Source: Mesorhizobium plurifarium (GTDB lineage Bacteria; Pseudomonadota; Alphaproteobacteria; Rhizobiales; Rhizobiaceae). Taken from it: DNA of 64,000 nucleotides. The position numbers and the translations under genes are program-made. The notes beneath the pieces were generated by a model. It was given only the letters and a program-made list of their open reading frames with translations, was not told where the DNA came from and made no database searches. Of this stretch, positions 50,281-57,984 are shown one piece after another (the first letter of the stretch is position 1; each line of letters begins with the position of its first letter). The DNA lies in the NCBI GenBank assembly GCA_000824785.1, contig CCNB01000007.1:124165-188164 (forward strand), given 5' to 3'.

Positions 50281-51252
50281 TCAGTGCGTCTCGCTGTAGG
50301 GATTGCAGGCTTCGTCCACCAGGAACTCCGGCATCGGGTCAGAAAGGGCGACCTCGAACGCTTCGTCCGTCTCGGCCTTGGCCGCGGCCTCGATATCGGC
50401 GAGCCGTGCCTCGCCGACATCGCCCAGCAAAGCCTTGCGGGAGATGATCAGCGGGTCGCGCGCTTTCCAGGCAGCGATATCCTCGGGCCTTTGGTAGCCG
50501 CCCATATCGGATGTCGAGAAACCCTCGATGCGGTAGGTCTTGCATTCGACCATGCCGGGACCTTCGCCACGTCTCGCTCTTTCTGCCATCGCCGACACGG
50601 CGCGATAAACGGCGACCGCGTCGTTGCCGTCGACGATCTTGGCCGGCATCGCGTAGCCGGCGGCGCGGATCGATAGATCCGCGACCGGCGACTGGACATC
50701 GGAAGGAACGGTCAGGCCGAACTGGTTGTGCTCGAGCACGAACACGACCGGCAACTTCCAGAGCCCGGCCATGTTCATCGCCTCATGGCAGATGCCCGTC
50801 TGCGCGGCGCCGTCGCCGAAGACGCACATGGCGACATTGCCCGTGCCGAGGATCTGCATCGACAGCGCCATGCCGGCAGCCGCGGGGATACCGGCTCCGA
50901 CGATCGCGTTGCCGCCAATCACGCCCTTTTCGGCATCGGCCACCAGCATATGGCCGGCACGTCCGCCGCAGGCGCCCGTTGCCCTGCCGAATATCTCGGC
51001 CACGACTGGGCGCATGGCCATGCCCTTACCGATGTAGACGGCATGGCCGCGATGGGTGGTGGCAACCTTGTCGCCGGCTTCCAGGGCGGCCGTGGCCGCA
51101 ACGCCCACAGCCTCCTGGCCGTCGCATCGATGGATAGGGCCACGCGTGCGCCCTTCCTTATGAAGCGCCCCCAGCCTCTCCTCGAGGTGCCGCACCAGCA
51201 GCATCCGACGATAAATCTCCAAATGCTGTTCGACGGACGGAGTGTTCTTCAC
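50281..51252 (-). CDS. 2-oxo acid/acetoin dehydrogenase E1 alpha subunit
   Basis: ThDP-binding alpha subunit, 323 residues. The cofactor motif is clear: CVFGDGAAQTGICHEAMNMA ending with the Asn of the GDG-N motif, plus HRGHAVYIGKGM, GGRAGHMLVAD and the FVLEHNQFGLTV strand. The order alpha-beta-E2 matches acoABC operons. A 16-bp perfect palindrome (51287-51302) lies 35 bases upstream of the ATG, so this operon is probably the GntR regulator's tightest target. It heads a seven-gene run ending with the SDR at 45030. Confidence 0.92.
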   Translation of the reverse strand: MKNTPSVEQHLEIYRRMLLVRHLEERLGALHKEGRTRGPIHRCDGQEAVGVAATAALEAGDKVATTHRGHAVYIGKGMAMRPVVAEIFGRATGACGGRAGHMLVADAEKGVIGGNAIVGAGIPAAAGMALSMQILGTGNVAMCVFGDGAAQTGICHEAMNMAGLWKLPVVFVLEHNQFGLTVPSDVQSPVADLSIRAAGYAMPAKIVDGNDAVAVYRAVSAMAERARRGEGPGMVECKTYRIEGFSTSDMGGYQRPEDIAAWKARDPLIISRKALLGDVGEARLADIEAAAKAETDEAFEVALSDPMPEFLVDEACNPYSETH

Positions 51253-51286
51253 GGGCTATCCCCAGTTGTGCGCCGAATTAAATACA

Positions 51287-51302
51287 AAAGTGTCGACACT
51301 TT
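51287..51302. promoter_or_regulatory. Putative GntR operator upstream of E1 alpha (16-bp perfect palindrome)
   Basis: aaagtgtcgacacttt is a perfect 16-bp palindrome containing the shared gtgtcgacac core (51290-51299). It lies 35 bases before the E1 alpha ATG, in the 100-base gap after the mutase-like gene. It is the longest of the four copies and suggests consensus AAAGTGTCGACACTTT. Confidence 0.8.
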
Positions 51303-51352
51303 GCAAGCGCTTCTGCAGGGCGGTGCGAAACAAGTTCGAAAAAGGGGAGGAT

Positions 51353-53092
51353 TCAGGCGGCTGGCGGGATGGAACGAAGGGCGAAGAGCATCTCGTCGAG
51401 GTCGGCGCAAGGGAGGCAGCCGAGGTCGGCGATATCCTTGGTCACGTCGACCGGCAGGCCTGAATTCGAATCCTTCGGCACCTCGTTCAGTCGTCCGCCG
51501 ATCAGCACGGGCAAGGAAAGTCCGCGCACCGCCATCGCGGCCTTCACAGCCTGCGCGTAGCGCAGCGCGACGCCATTGTAGGTGCTGACCGCGATGGCGT
51601 CCGCGCCGGTTTCGGCGGCACGGGCGACGAGCGCTTCCGGGTCGACGGCGACGCCGGCGTCGACGATGGCGATGCCGAGACCTTCGAGCGCCTGTTCGAC
51701 GAGATATTTGCCGTGCTCGTGAACATCCGTGGTGCCGATGCAGATAGTGAGATTTCTCGCCGCCTCCATCCGCTTCTGGGCCGCCGCCCAGCTTGCCGCC
51801 TTGTGGTTGAGCTCTCGCGCCCATTCGGCGTGGATCAGCGGCACACGCCCGCGCGGACCTGTCGCACCTGGGCCGAAAAGGGCTTCCAGGCGTTTCGGAC
51901 CGATGCGGCGGATGGCCAGCATCAGCGCAGCAGGGTCGTCCACATCGACCCCTCGCTCGGCGAGACCGGCGAGAGCGGCATCGGCAAAGCGTCGACCGCC
52001 TTCGACGAGCATGTCGGCCATCGCCTCGGTCTTGGCCCAATCGAAGACCGGATCGTAGAAAGGCGCGTGCAGCGACAGCCTGTGGGCGAATGTCTGCGCG
52101 TCGATGATCTCGTCGACGTCGGGAATACGCTGGTTCTCCGTCACCGGCACGGGATTGATCGCATGGCCCGAAGGCCAGCGCCCCATGGCGAGTATGTCGG
52201 CCATCAGGTAGCTCGCCAGGCTGGCGTAATTGCCTGCGGGGGTCGACTGGTAGGAGACGGTGTTGCCGAAGATCATGGTGCCCGGCGTGTCGGTGACCCG
52301 CACGAGCGCCGCGTGGAAGGCGGTGCGCGAAAGCGGGTCGCTGAAGTGATGGCCGTAGCAATGGGCAAGGTGCGCGCCGATCAGCGTCTCGACGATATGC
52401 TTCTCCACCAGCACCATGCCGAGCGCGCAGGCCATGTCGATGAAAAGCCCGGCGAATCCGTCGTCGAGATTCGAATGGACTAGGATCTCCGCGTCCTGCG
52501 CCGCGATCAGCCCGAGCGCGGTCACGGTCGCCTCGGTTGTCGCCACGTCGTCGTCCCAGTAGGGCAGGCGGAAGGTGAAATATTGTCCAAGATTGCCGAT
52601 GGCCGTTGCTCCGGCCGCGATCGCGGCACGCGTGTTTTCGACGGCGCCCGGCAGGCCGAGCATGAAGTCTCCGAAATGCGCGGCCGCGGAGGCAGCATTG
52701 GTGATGCGCGCGAAATCCTCCGGACCGGTCAGCACGATGCCTGTGCCGCGCGCGGCCTTGGCGCGCATGGCCAGCGGATAACCCATCGACCAGTCCAGCG
52801 TGATGCCGAAACGATCGACCGTAACCCCTGCCTTGCGGCATTGCTCATGCACTTCGCCGATCGCCGCGATGGTGCGGTCGACGCTGCGGAAGCCGATGTG
52901 GGCATGCTGCATGACGCGACTTTCCGCCACCGCCTTGCGTTTCCACGCGGCTTCGGAAGGCATTCCCGTTTCGATGAGGAAACGGCAGCTTCCGAGCCGC
53001 CAGTCGCGCGCCATGGTTCGCCCCTCGGCGAGCAGATCCCGGCCAGGCTTGAGACGCGGATCGTTGAGGACGGGGACGATGTCGGCGGTCAT
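51353..53092 (-). CDS. Cobalamin-dependent mutase-like enzyme (TIM barrel plus B12-binding domain)
   Basis: The 579-residue protein ends in a B12-binding domain (about 454-570): base-off/His-on motif DVHEHG at 456-461 (pattern DxHxxG), SxY in AVSTYNG, and the third motif VLIGGRLN. The first ~440 residues look like a TIM barrel in the style of glutamate mutase large subunits (RFGITLDWSMGYPLAMRAKA; GATAIGNLGQYFTFRLPYW; ILVHSNLDDGFAGLFIDMAC; TMIFGNTVSYQSTPAGNYAS), but I do not recognise a described family. Fusion of both parts in one chain differs from glutamate mutase, whose subunits are separate. ATG 53092 overlaps the hydrolase stop (ATGA). It may isomerise the carbon skeleton of the imported compound (inference). 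Confidence 0.75.
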   Translation of the reverse strand: MTADIVPVLNDPRLKPGRDLLAEGRTMARDWRLGSCRFLIETGMPSEAAWKRKAVAESRVMQHAHIGFRSVDRTIAAIGEVHEQCRKAGVTVDRFGITLDWSMGYPLAMRAKAARGTGIVLTGPEDFARITNAASAAAHFGDFMLGLPGAVENTRAAIAAGATAIGNLGQYFTFRLPYWDDDVATTEATVTALGLIAAQDAEILVHSNLDDGFAGLFIDMACALGMVLVEKHIVETLIGAHLAHCYGHHFSDPLSRTAFHAALVRVTDTPGTMIFGNTVSYQSTPAGNYASLASYLMADILAMGRWPSGHAINPVPVTENQRIPDVDEIIDAQTFAHRLSLHAPFYDPVFDWAKTEAMADMLVEGGRRFADAALAGLAERGVDVDDPAALMLAIRRIGPKRLEALFGPGATGPRGRVPLIHAEWARELNHKAASWAAAQKRMEAARNLTICIGTTDVHEHGKYLVEQALEGLGIAIVDAGVAVDPEALVARAAETGADAIAVSTYNGVALRYAQAVKAAMAVRGLSLPVLIGGRLNEVPKDSNSGLPVDVTKDIADLGCLPCADLDEMLFALRSIPPAA

Positions 53093-53895
53093 GATGTCTG
53101 CTGTTCGGCTTCGGTGATGAAACGGTGGATGACGGCGGCAATGCCTTCCGGCCTGGCGAGGGGATGGAAATGCGCGCCCTCGACGGATGCGTATCGGGCG
53201 CCCGGTATCGCGGCGGCAATGGCTCGCGTCAGTTCAGGCGGAGTCAGCACGTCGCCCGTGGCGGCGATCACCTGCACCGGAACGGCAATCCCCGCGAGGT
53301 CATCGAGGCAATCGTGATCGAGCAGCATGCGCAGGCGCGACGCGGCGACGTTCAATGGGGCAAGGGTCCGCGAGGCGGTGGCGACCGCCGCCTCGAGTTC
53401 GGCGGCATGCATGGCTAGATAGGAAGCCTCGTGGCAGAGCACATGGGTAAGGCGCTGGTAGGTCTCAGCCATGCCTGCCTCGAGCAGTTCGGCACGCGCG
53501 GTGAAGACGGTGCGGAAGCGTGTGTCGGCCCGCGCCCAGGAACTGCTGATCGTGTAGCTCAGCCCGAGATCCGCATGGTCGAGGGCAAGTCTCTGGGCGA
53601 TGGCGCCGCCTGTGGAATGCCCGACGATATGGGCCGGCCCGCCCGTCTGCGCCAGCAGGCCCGCGACATCGCCGGCGATGAGTGGAACGGAGTAGGGGCC
53701 GTCGGGGCGGTCGCTGCGGCCCGCGCCGCGATGATCGATGACTATGAGGCGATAGTCGGCCTCAAGCAGGCGCACGACGCCGGACCAGAATCGTCCGTCG
53801 CCGCCGAGCCCCGGGATGAGGACGAGGCGCGGCCCCTTCGCCCCGAACGTTTCGTAGTGGATGCGGCAGCCATCGGCGGCGACGAAGAAGGCCAT
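53089..53895 (-). CDS. Alpha/beta hydrolase
   Basis: The 268 residues form a complete alpha/beta hydrolase: oxyanion/HG region RLVLIPGLGGDGRFW, IDHRGAGRSDRPDG, the nucleophile elbow IVGHSTGGAIAQRLAL (Ser at about 97), an Asp in VIAATGDVLTPPE, and the catalytic His in VEGAHFHPLARPEG. This is similar to 3-oxoadipate enol-lactonase/RutD-type enzymes. ATG 53895 overlaps the upstream stop by one base; the longer frame adds an unrelated Arg-rich leader. It sits between the aspartate-dehydrogenase-like and mutase-like genes and could cleave an ester, lactone or amide in the pathway. Confidence 0.87.
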   Translation of the reverse strand: MAFFVAADGCRIHYETFGAKGPRLVLIPGLGGDGRFWSGVVRLLEADYRLIVIDHRGAGRSDRPDGPYSVPLIAGDVAGLLAQTGGPAHIVGHSTGGAIAQRLALDHADLGLSYTISSSWARADTRFRTVFTARAELLEAGMAETYQRLTHVLCHEASYLAMHAAELEAAVATASRTLAPLNVAASRLRMLLDHDCLDDLAGIAVPVQVIAATGDVLTPPELTRAIAAAIPGARYASVEGAHFHPLARPEGIAAVIHRFITEAEQQTS

Positions 53896-54686
53896 CAGCG
53901 GCGGCCTCCCTTCTCGGGCGGGTCGATGTCGAGCAGATCGCACAGCGCGGCGACGAGACTCAGCGCGGTCAGTGCCGAAGTCTTCGGATTGACGGGCGAG
54001 GGGGCGTTGACCATGTTGAAGAAGGCGGTGCCGACAGCGCTCTCGGCCTCGATCTCATGGCTGTTGCCGATCGCCTTCGGGTCGGCGATCACCCGCACGG
54101 TGACCTTTTCGTCCCCTACGGCCAGCGCCACGGCGAAGGCCGCGTTGAGGTTCTTCGGATAGGCGGATGCCGCGTCCGCGGGGGTGCCCTCGAAGAGCGT
54201 CACGGCATTGCGTTCGGCCGATAGACCAAGCGCGGCGATCTCGGCTTCCCAGGCCGCCGGCGGCTTGCGCGAGGTATAGCGCACCCGCGCGTCGGGAAGG
54301 GCCGCTATGGCGCGCAGATAATCGAGGCCGCCCAGCGCTCCCGCCGGCAGGATAAAGCGCGCGCCGCCGCTGCGGCCGGCGGCGGTGATCCGGGCGTGAA
54401 GCGTGGCATCGGCAAGCGCGCCGACCGATGCCACGACGGTTGGTATTCCGGCTTCGAGCAAGGCAGGTATGTAGGTCGCCACTGCCCCCTGGCCCGCTGC
54501 TTCGACCACAGCCCGCGGCTTTGCCTCGATCAGTCGCTCTACCCTGGTGACCGCGCTGACATTCGCCGGCAGTTCGGGACTGGCGCCTTCGCGCAGCAAC
54601 ACCAGCCAATCGACCGCGTCCGGCGGAAAGGCCGAGACGATGTCACGCGCGATCGCGCCGTAGCCGATGAGGCCGAGCGTCGTCAT
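53895..54686 (-). CDS. L-aspartate dehydrogenase-like enzyme
   Basis: NAD(P)-dependent dehydrogenase converting an amino acid to its imino/oxo acid, or the reverse. The 263 residues match the NadX/aspartate dehydrogenase family: LGLIGYGAIARDIVSAF at the N-terminus, VEAAGQGAVATYIPALLEAG, LPAGALGGLDYLRAI, and the conserved catalytic His in GNSHEIEAESAVG. There is no nadA or nadC beside it, so NAD synthesis is unlikely to be its role; a catabolic amino-acid dehydrogenase is more plausible here. It lies 9 bases downstream of the cupin gene. Confidence 0.88.
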   Translation of the reverse strand: MTTLGLIGYGAIARDIVSAFPPDAVDWLVLLREGASPELPANVSAVTRVERLIEAKPRAVVEAAGQGAVATYIPALLEAGIPTVVASVGALADATLHARITAAGRSGGARFILPAGALGGLDYLRAIAALPDARVRYTSRKPPAAWEAEIAALGLSAERNAVTLFEGTPADAASAYPKNLNAAFAVALAVGDEKVTVRVIADPKAIGNSHEIEAESAVGTAFFNMVNAPSPVNPKTSALTALSLVAALCDLLDIDPPEKGGRR

Positions 54687-54695
54687 CCGGTGTCT

Positions 54696-55232
54696 TCAGG
54701 AGCCGCGGCTCACGGGATCAAACTTGTCGGTGAGATCGACGCCGAAGACGGTCCTGCGCTCGATCTCCAGCACGTTTTCCGGGCGTGGGAAGTTGGAGGG
54801 CACGCGGTCGCCCGGCTTGCGTGGCTTGCCGATGAGGCGAAAAAAGTCTTCGAGCCCGTTGGGCACGATCAGCCAGAGCCAGCGAAGCTGCGTTTCGCCA
54901 TCGTTGATGAACATGTGCCTGACATTCTTCGGCAGGAACACCACGCTGTCGGGGCCGAGGGGATACTCCTTGCCGTCGACGACGGCGCGGCCGTGGCCTT
55001 CGATGATATAGACGGCCTCCTCATTACGCTCATGCGTGTGCTCGCGCACATAGCCGCCAGGCGCCACCGATTGTGTGCCGAGCGCGAACGGGTGCTCCAT
55101 GCCGACGATATGAGGCGCCAGCGCCACGTCGATATGGCCGTTCGCCGGCACCGGCTGCCAGTAGCTCTCACGCATCTCGGGCCCGGAGATATGAATGCCG
55201 GATGGAGCTGGCGGAAGGTGAGTATCATCCAT
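54696..55232 (-). CDS. Cupin-domain protein
   Basis: Small beta-barrel protein, 178 residues, with the cupin motif 1 YVREHTHERNEEAVYIIEGH (two His and a Glu as metal ligands) and motif 2 LGPDSVVFLPKNVRHMFIND (third His). Such single cupins act as dioxygenases, isomerases or binding proteins. ATG 55232 is chosen because the longer upstream frame runs across the promoter region and into the antisense of the divergent FAD gene. It heads the four-gene operon cupin, aspartate dehydrogenase-like, hydrolase, mutase-like, with the GntR-type palindrome 77 bases upstream. Confidence 0.85.
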   Translation of the reverse strand: MDDTHLPPAPSGIHISGPEMRESYWQPVPANGHIDVALAPHIVGMEHPFALGTQSVAPGGYVREHTHERNEEAVYIIEGHGRAVVDGKEYPLGPDSVVFLPKNVRHMFINDGETQLRWLWLIVPNGLEDFFRLIGKPRKPGDRVPSNFPRPENVLEIERRTVFGVDLTDKFDPVSRGS

Positions 55233-55309
55233 GGCTCTGCCTCTCGAAAAGCGCTTGAGATTATCGTGCGGGCGCATGCCGCTCACCAACGGAGCGTATA
55301 ATGCAAAAA

Positions 55310-55319
55310 GTGTCGACAC
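55310..55319. promoter_or_regulatory. Putative GntR operator between cupin and FAD-dehydrogenase genes
   Basis: gtgtcgacac palindrome, preceded by aaaaa, in the 153-base divergent gap. It is 77 bases from the cupin ATG and 66 bases from the FAD gene ATG, so it could control both directions. Confidence 0.75.
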
Positions 55320-55385
55320 AATAGTAGACAGATTTAATTTCCCGCACCTATAGTGACGCCGCGATGACAGTCTGGGGGACCGCCA

Positions 55386-56990
55386 ATGGGCGAATTCGAT
55401 GTTCTGGTTATCGGTTCCGGTTCGGCGGCCTGCTCGGCGGCATTGAGGGCGGCCAAGGGCGGCCTCAATGTGCTGGTTATCGAAAAGAGCGAATGGCTTG
55501 GTGGCACCTCGGCCATGTCCGGCGCGGGGGTCTGGATACCCGCCAATCACCTGGCAGCGGCTGCCGGCGTCGCCGACAGCCGGGACGATGCGCTGACCTA
55601 TCTGCGCGCGGTGTCTCCGCGGGATTGGGCGCGGAAGGAAGATGCGCTCTGGAGCGCCTTCGTCAGGGCGGCTCCCGATATGCTGCGTTTCCTTTCTGGC
55701 AACACGCCTCTCGACTTCCGCCTGGTCAACGAGCCGGATCCCTTCGCCGAGGCGCCCGGCGGCAAGCTTTTCGGCCGCATGCTCTCGCCGAGGCCGCTCA
55801 GCCGCCGCATCCTGGGCAAGTTTGCGCCGCGCCTGCGCCGCTCGACCCTGCCGCACAGCTTCAGCTACCAGGAAATCGTCGATCTCGACCTCTATCACCA
55901 CCCTATCCGCGCCGGCCTCAGGCTCTGGCCGAAGCTGCTTTGGCGGCGGCTGACGAATGCCGGCGGGCAGGGCACGGCCCTCATGACCGGACTCATCAAG
56001 GGCTGCCTGGATGCGGGTGTCGCCTTCCAGTTGGAAACGCGCGCCGTAGGCCTGCTTCAGGATTCGGACTCGCGCGTGATCGGCGCCGAGGTGGAGCGCG
56101 AGGGCCGGCGAACGAAACTTCTTGCCCGGCGCGGCGTGATCATCGCGACGGGAGGATTCGAATGGGATGCCGAGATGCGGGCGCGGCATTTTCCCGGCGC
56201 GCTCGATCGTATCGGCAGCCCTCCCACCAATGAGGGCGACGGCCAGAAGCTTGCCGCTTCCGTCGGCGCGGAGCTGGACCGCATGGACCAGGCGAACGTC
56301 TATCCCTGCCTGCCGACGCTCTACCAGGGCAAGCCCCATGGCCTGCCCATGACCTTTCAGGCCGAGCCGCATTCGATCGTCGTCAACCGCGACGGCCGAC
56401 GCTTTGTCAGCGAGAACGATTTCAACATCGGCGAGGCGATCGACGCGCGCGGAGCGGACGGCGCCCCGGTGAACCTGCCCTGCTATCTCGTCGGCGATCA
56501 TCGCTTCCTGAGGACGTCTCTGCCCTTCCGCTGGTATGCGTCCTACGAACGCCAGTGGATCAAGAAGTCGGACACGATCGGCGGCCTCGCCGCAAAGCTG
56601 GGATTACCGGCATCGGCTCTCGAAGAGACGATCGCCCGATGGAACGGCTTTTGCTCCAAGGGGCGCGACGAGGATTTCCGCCGCGGTGAGAACGGCTGGG
56701 AGGATTACAAGGCGCATGGCCCTGAAAATCGGCTGAAGCCGATCGACAAGCCGCCCTATGTCGGCATGACGCTCAATCGTTCGATCCTGGGCACCAAGGG
56801 CGGCGCCCGCACCAACGAGCGGGCGCAGGTGCTGAGGCCGGACGGTTCGATCATCCCCGGCCTGTACGCGGCCGGCCTTGCCATGGCCAACCCGATCGGC
56901 ACCCGCGCGGTTGGAGCCGGCACGACGCTTGGCCCCAATCTGACCTGGGGTTTCATCGCCGCCGAAACCATCCTTCACCAGAACCGGTGA
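55386..56990 (+). CDS. FAD-binding dehydrogenase (fumarate reductase/3-ketosteroid dehydrogenase-like)
   Basis: Flavoprotein of the FAD_binding_2 family, 534 residues, typically an alpha,beta-dehydrogenase or enoate reductase. It has VLVIGSGSAACSAALRAAKG at the N-terminus, the FAD contact GGTSAMSGAGVWIPAN, GVIIATGGFEWD in the middle and AAGLAMANPIGTRAVGAGTT near the end. ATG 55386 follows CTGGGGGACC. It is the only plus-strand member of the GntR-type regulon besides the P5CR-like gene and is divergent from the cupin operon across the shared palindrome. Its closest analogues act on steroids or short unsaturated acids; the substrate here is not known. Confidence 0.87.
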   Translation: MGEFDVLVIGSGSAACSAALRAAKGGLNVLVIEKSEWLGGTSAMSGAGVWIPANHLAAAAGVADSRDDALTYLRAVSPRDWARKEDALWSAFVRAAPDMLRFLSGNTPLDFRLVNEPDPFAEAPGGKLFGRMLSPRPLSRRILGKFAPRLRRSTLPHSFSYQEIVDLDLYHHPIRAGLRLWPKLLWRRLTNAGGQGTALMTGLIKGCLDAGVAFQLETRAVGLLQDSDSRVIGAEVEREGRRTKLLARRGVIIATGGFEWDAEMRARHFPGALDRIGSPPTNEGDGQKLAASVGAELDRMDQANVYPCLPTLYQGKPHGLPMTFQAEPHSIVVNRDGRRFVSENDFNIGEAIDARGADGAPVNLPCYLVGDHRFLRTSLPFRWYASYERQWIKKSDTIGGLAAKLGLPASALEETIARWNGFCSKGRDEDFRRGENGWEDYKAHGPENRLKPIDKPPYVGMTLNRSILGTKGGARTNERAQVLRPDGSIIPGLYAAGLAMANPIGTRAVGAGTTLGPNLTWGFIAAETILHQNR

Positions 56991-57129
56991 GTTCTCCGGG
57001 GTGAATGCGCATCGTCACTCGAACGTCCTCGAGGTCGAGGATCACCGTGTCGGCGCCGCTGCTGTCGGCCTAGCAAATTTCTCCGGCCGTGATCCGGCGC
57101 AGACAGCGGCACGACAGGCGTGACGAAGC

Positions 57130-57969
57130 TCACCATCGCACCGTGGCCTTCACCGTCACCTGTCCGTCCGACGAGCGAACTTCCATTTCCATCTCGCCTT
57201 TTCCGCGGGCCGTTCCGCTGAGCAGCAGGGTCTGCGGGCCGATCGCCGGGCGGACTCCGCGAAACGAGAATTGGCGCGGCGCGAGTCCGGCGACGACAGC
57301 AGCGAAGTTCATGAGCAGCGTCGCTTGCAGCGGGGCGTGGATGACGAGCCCGGGATAGTGCTCGACGCCCGTGGCGTAAGGCGCATCGTAGTGGATGCGA
57401 TGCCCGTTGAACGTCAGCGCGGAATAACGGAAAAGCAGCACCGGATCGACGTCGACTGTCCGCTCGTGCGACGTGGCCGACCTGGGCCCGGCCGGCTGAG
57501 CCGGGGGCCGTGGCGCGCCAGTCTCCGGCTCGCGATAGACGATGATCTGGTCCTCTTCGACCACCGGACCGGCGGCGTTGGCGATCTCGTGGCGCACCGT
57601 GACAAAAGCGAGCCTGCCGGAACGGCCCTGTTTTTCCTCGATCGCGCGCACCATCGAGCGGCGGCGGATCGCGTCACCGGGGCGGACCGGCGCCAGGAAC
57701 CGCACGTCGCTGCCTGCCCACATGCGGCGCGGAAGCGGCACGGGCGGCAGGAATCCACCTTTGGCCGGGTGCCCGTCTGGACCCAGTTCGCGCGCGTCCG
57801 CGATGTCGGGGGTCAGGCACCAGTGCAGGCCGGGGGGAGCCTCGTCGAGCCGCGCCGCATGCGCTCCAAGTGTGGCTTCGAAGCTGGCGATGACGCGCGG
57901 GGTGACGATGTCCTCGGCCTCCCACGACCGTCCGATCCATTCCTGCAATACGATGTTGTTCGATGCCAA
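57130..57969 (-). CDS. MaoC-like/mesaconyl-CoA hydratase-like dehydratase
   Basis: Double hot-dog hydratase of 279 residues. The N-terminal half resembles the FAS1-like dehydratase domain (GLHWCLTPDIADARELGPDG; RRMWAGSDVRFLAPVRPGDA), the C-terminal half holds the active loop YSALTFNGHRIHYDAPYATG with the Asp/His pair of the R-hydratase type. This resembles mesaconyl-C4-CoA hydratases and HTD2-like enzymes. It is the last gene of an operon with a CoA-transferase, a flavoprotein and an acyl-CoA dehydrogenase, a set that would activate, dehydrogenate and hydrate an organic acid. It lies 15 bases after the CoA-transferase gene. Confidence 0.85.
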   Translation of the reverse strand: MASNNIVLQEWIGRSWEAEDIVTPRVIASFEATLGAHAARLDEAPPGLHWCLTPDIADARELGPDGHPAKGGFLPPVPLPRRMWAGSDVRFLAPVRPGDAIRRRSMVRAIEEKQGRSGRLAFVTVRHEIANAAGPVVEEDQIIVYREPETGAPRPPAQPAGPRSATSHERTVDVDPVLLFRYSALTFNGHRIHYDAPYATGVEHYPGLVIHAPLQATLLMNFAAVVAGLAPRQFSFRGVRPAIGPQTLLLSGTARGKGEMEMEVRSSDGQVTVKATVRW

Positions 57970-57984
57970 GGCTCCGACTCCGCT

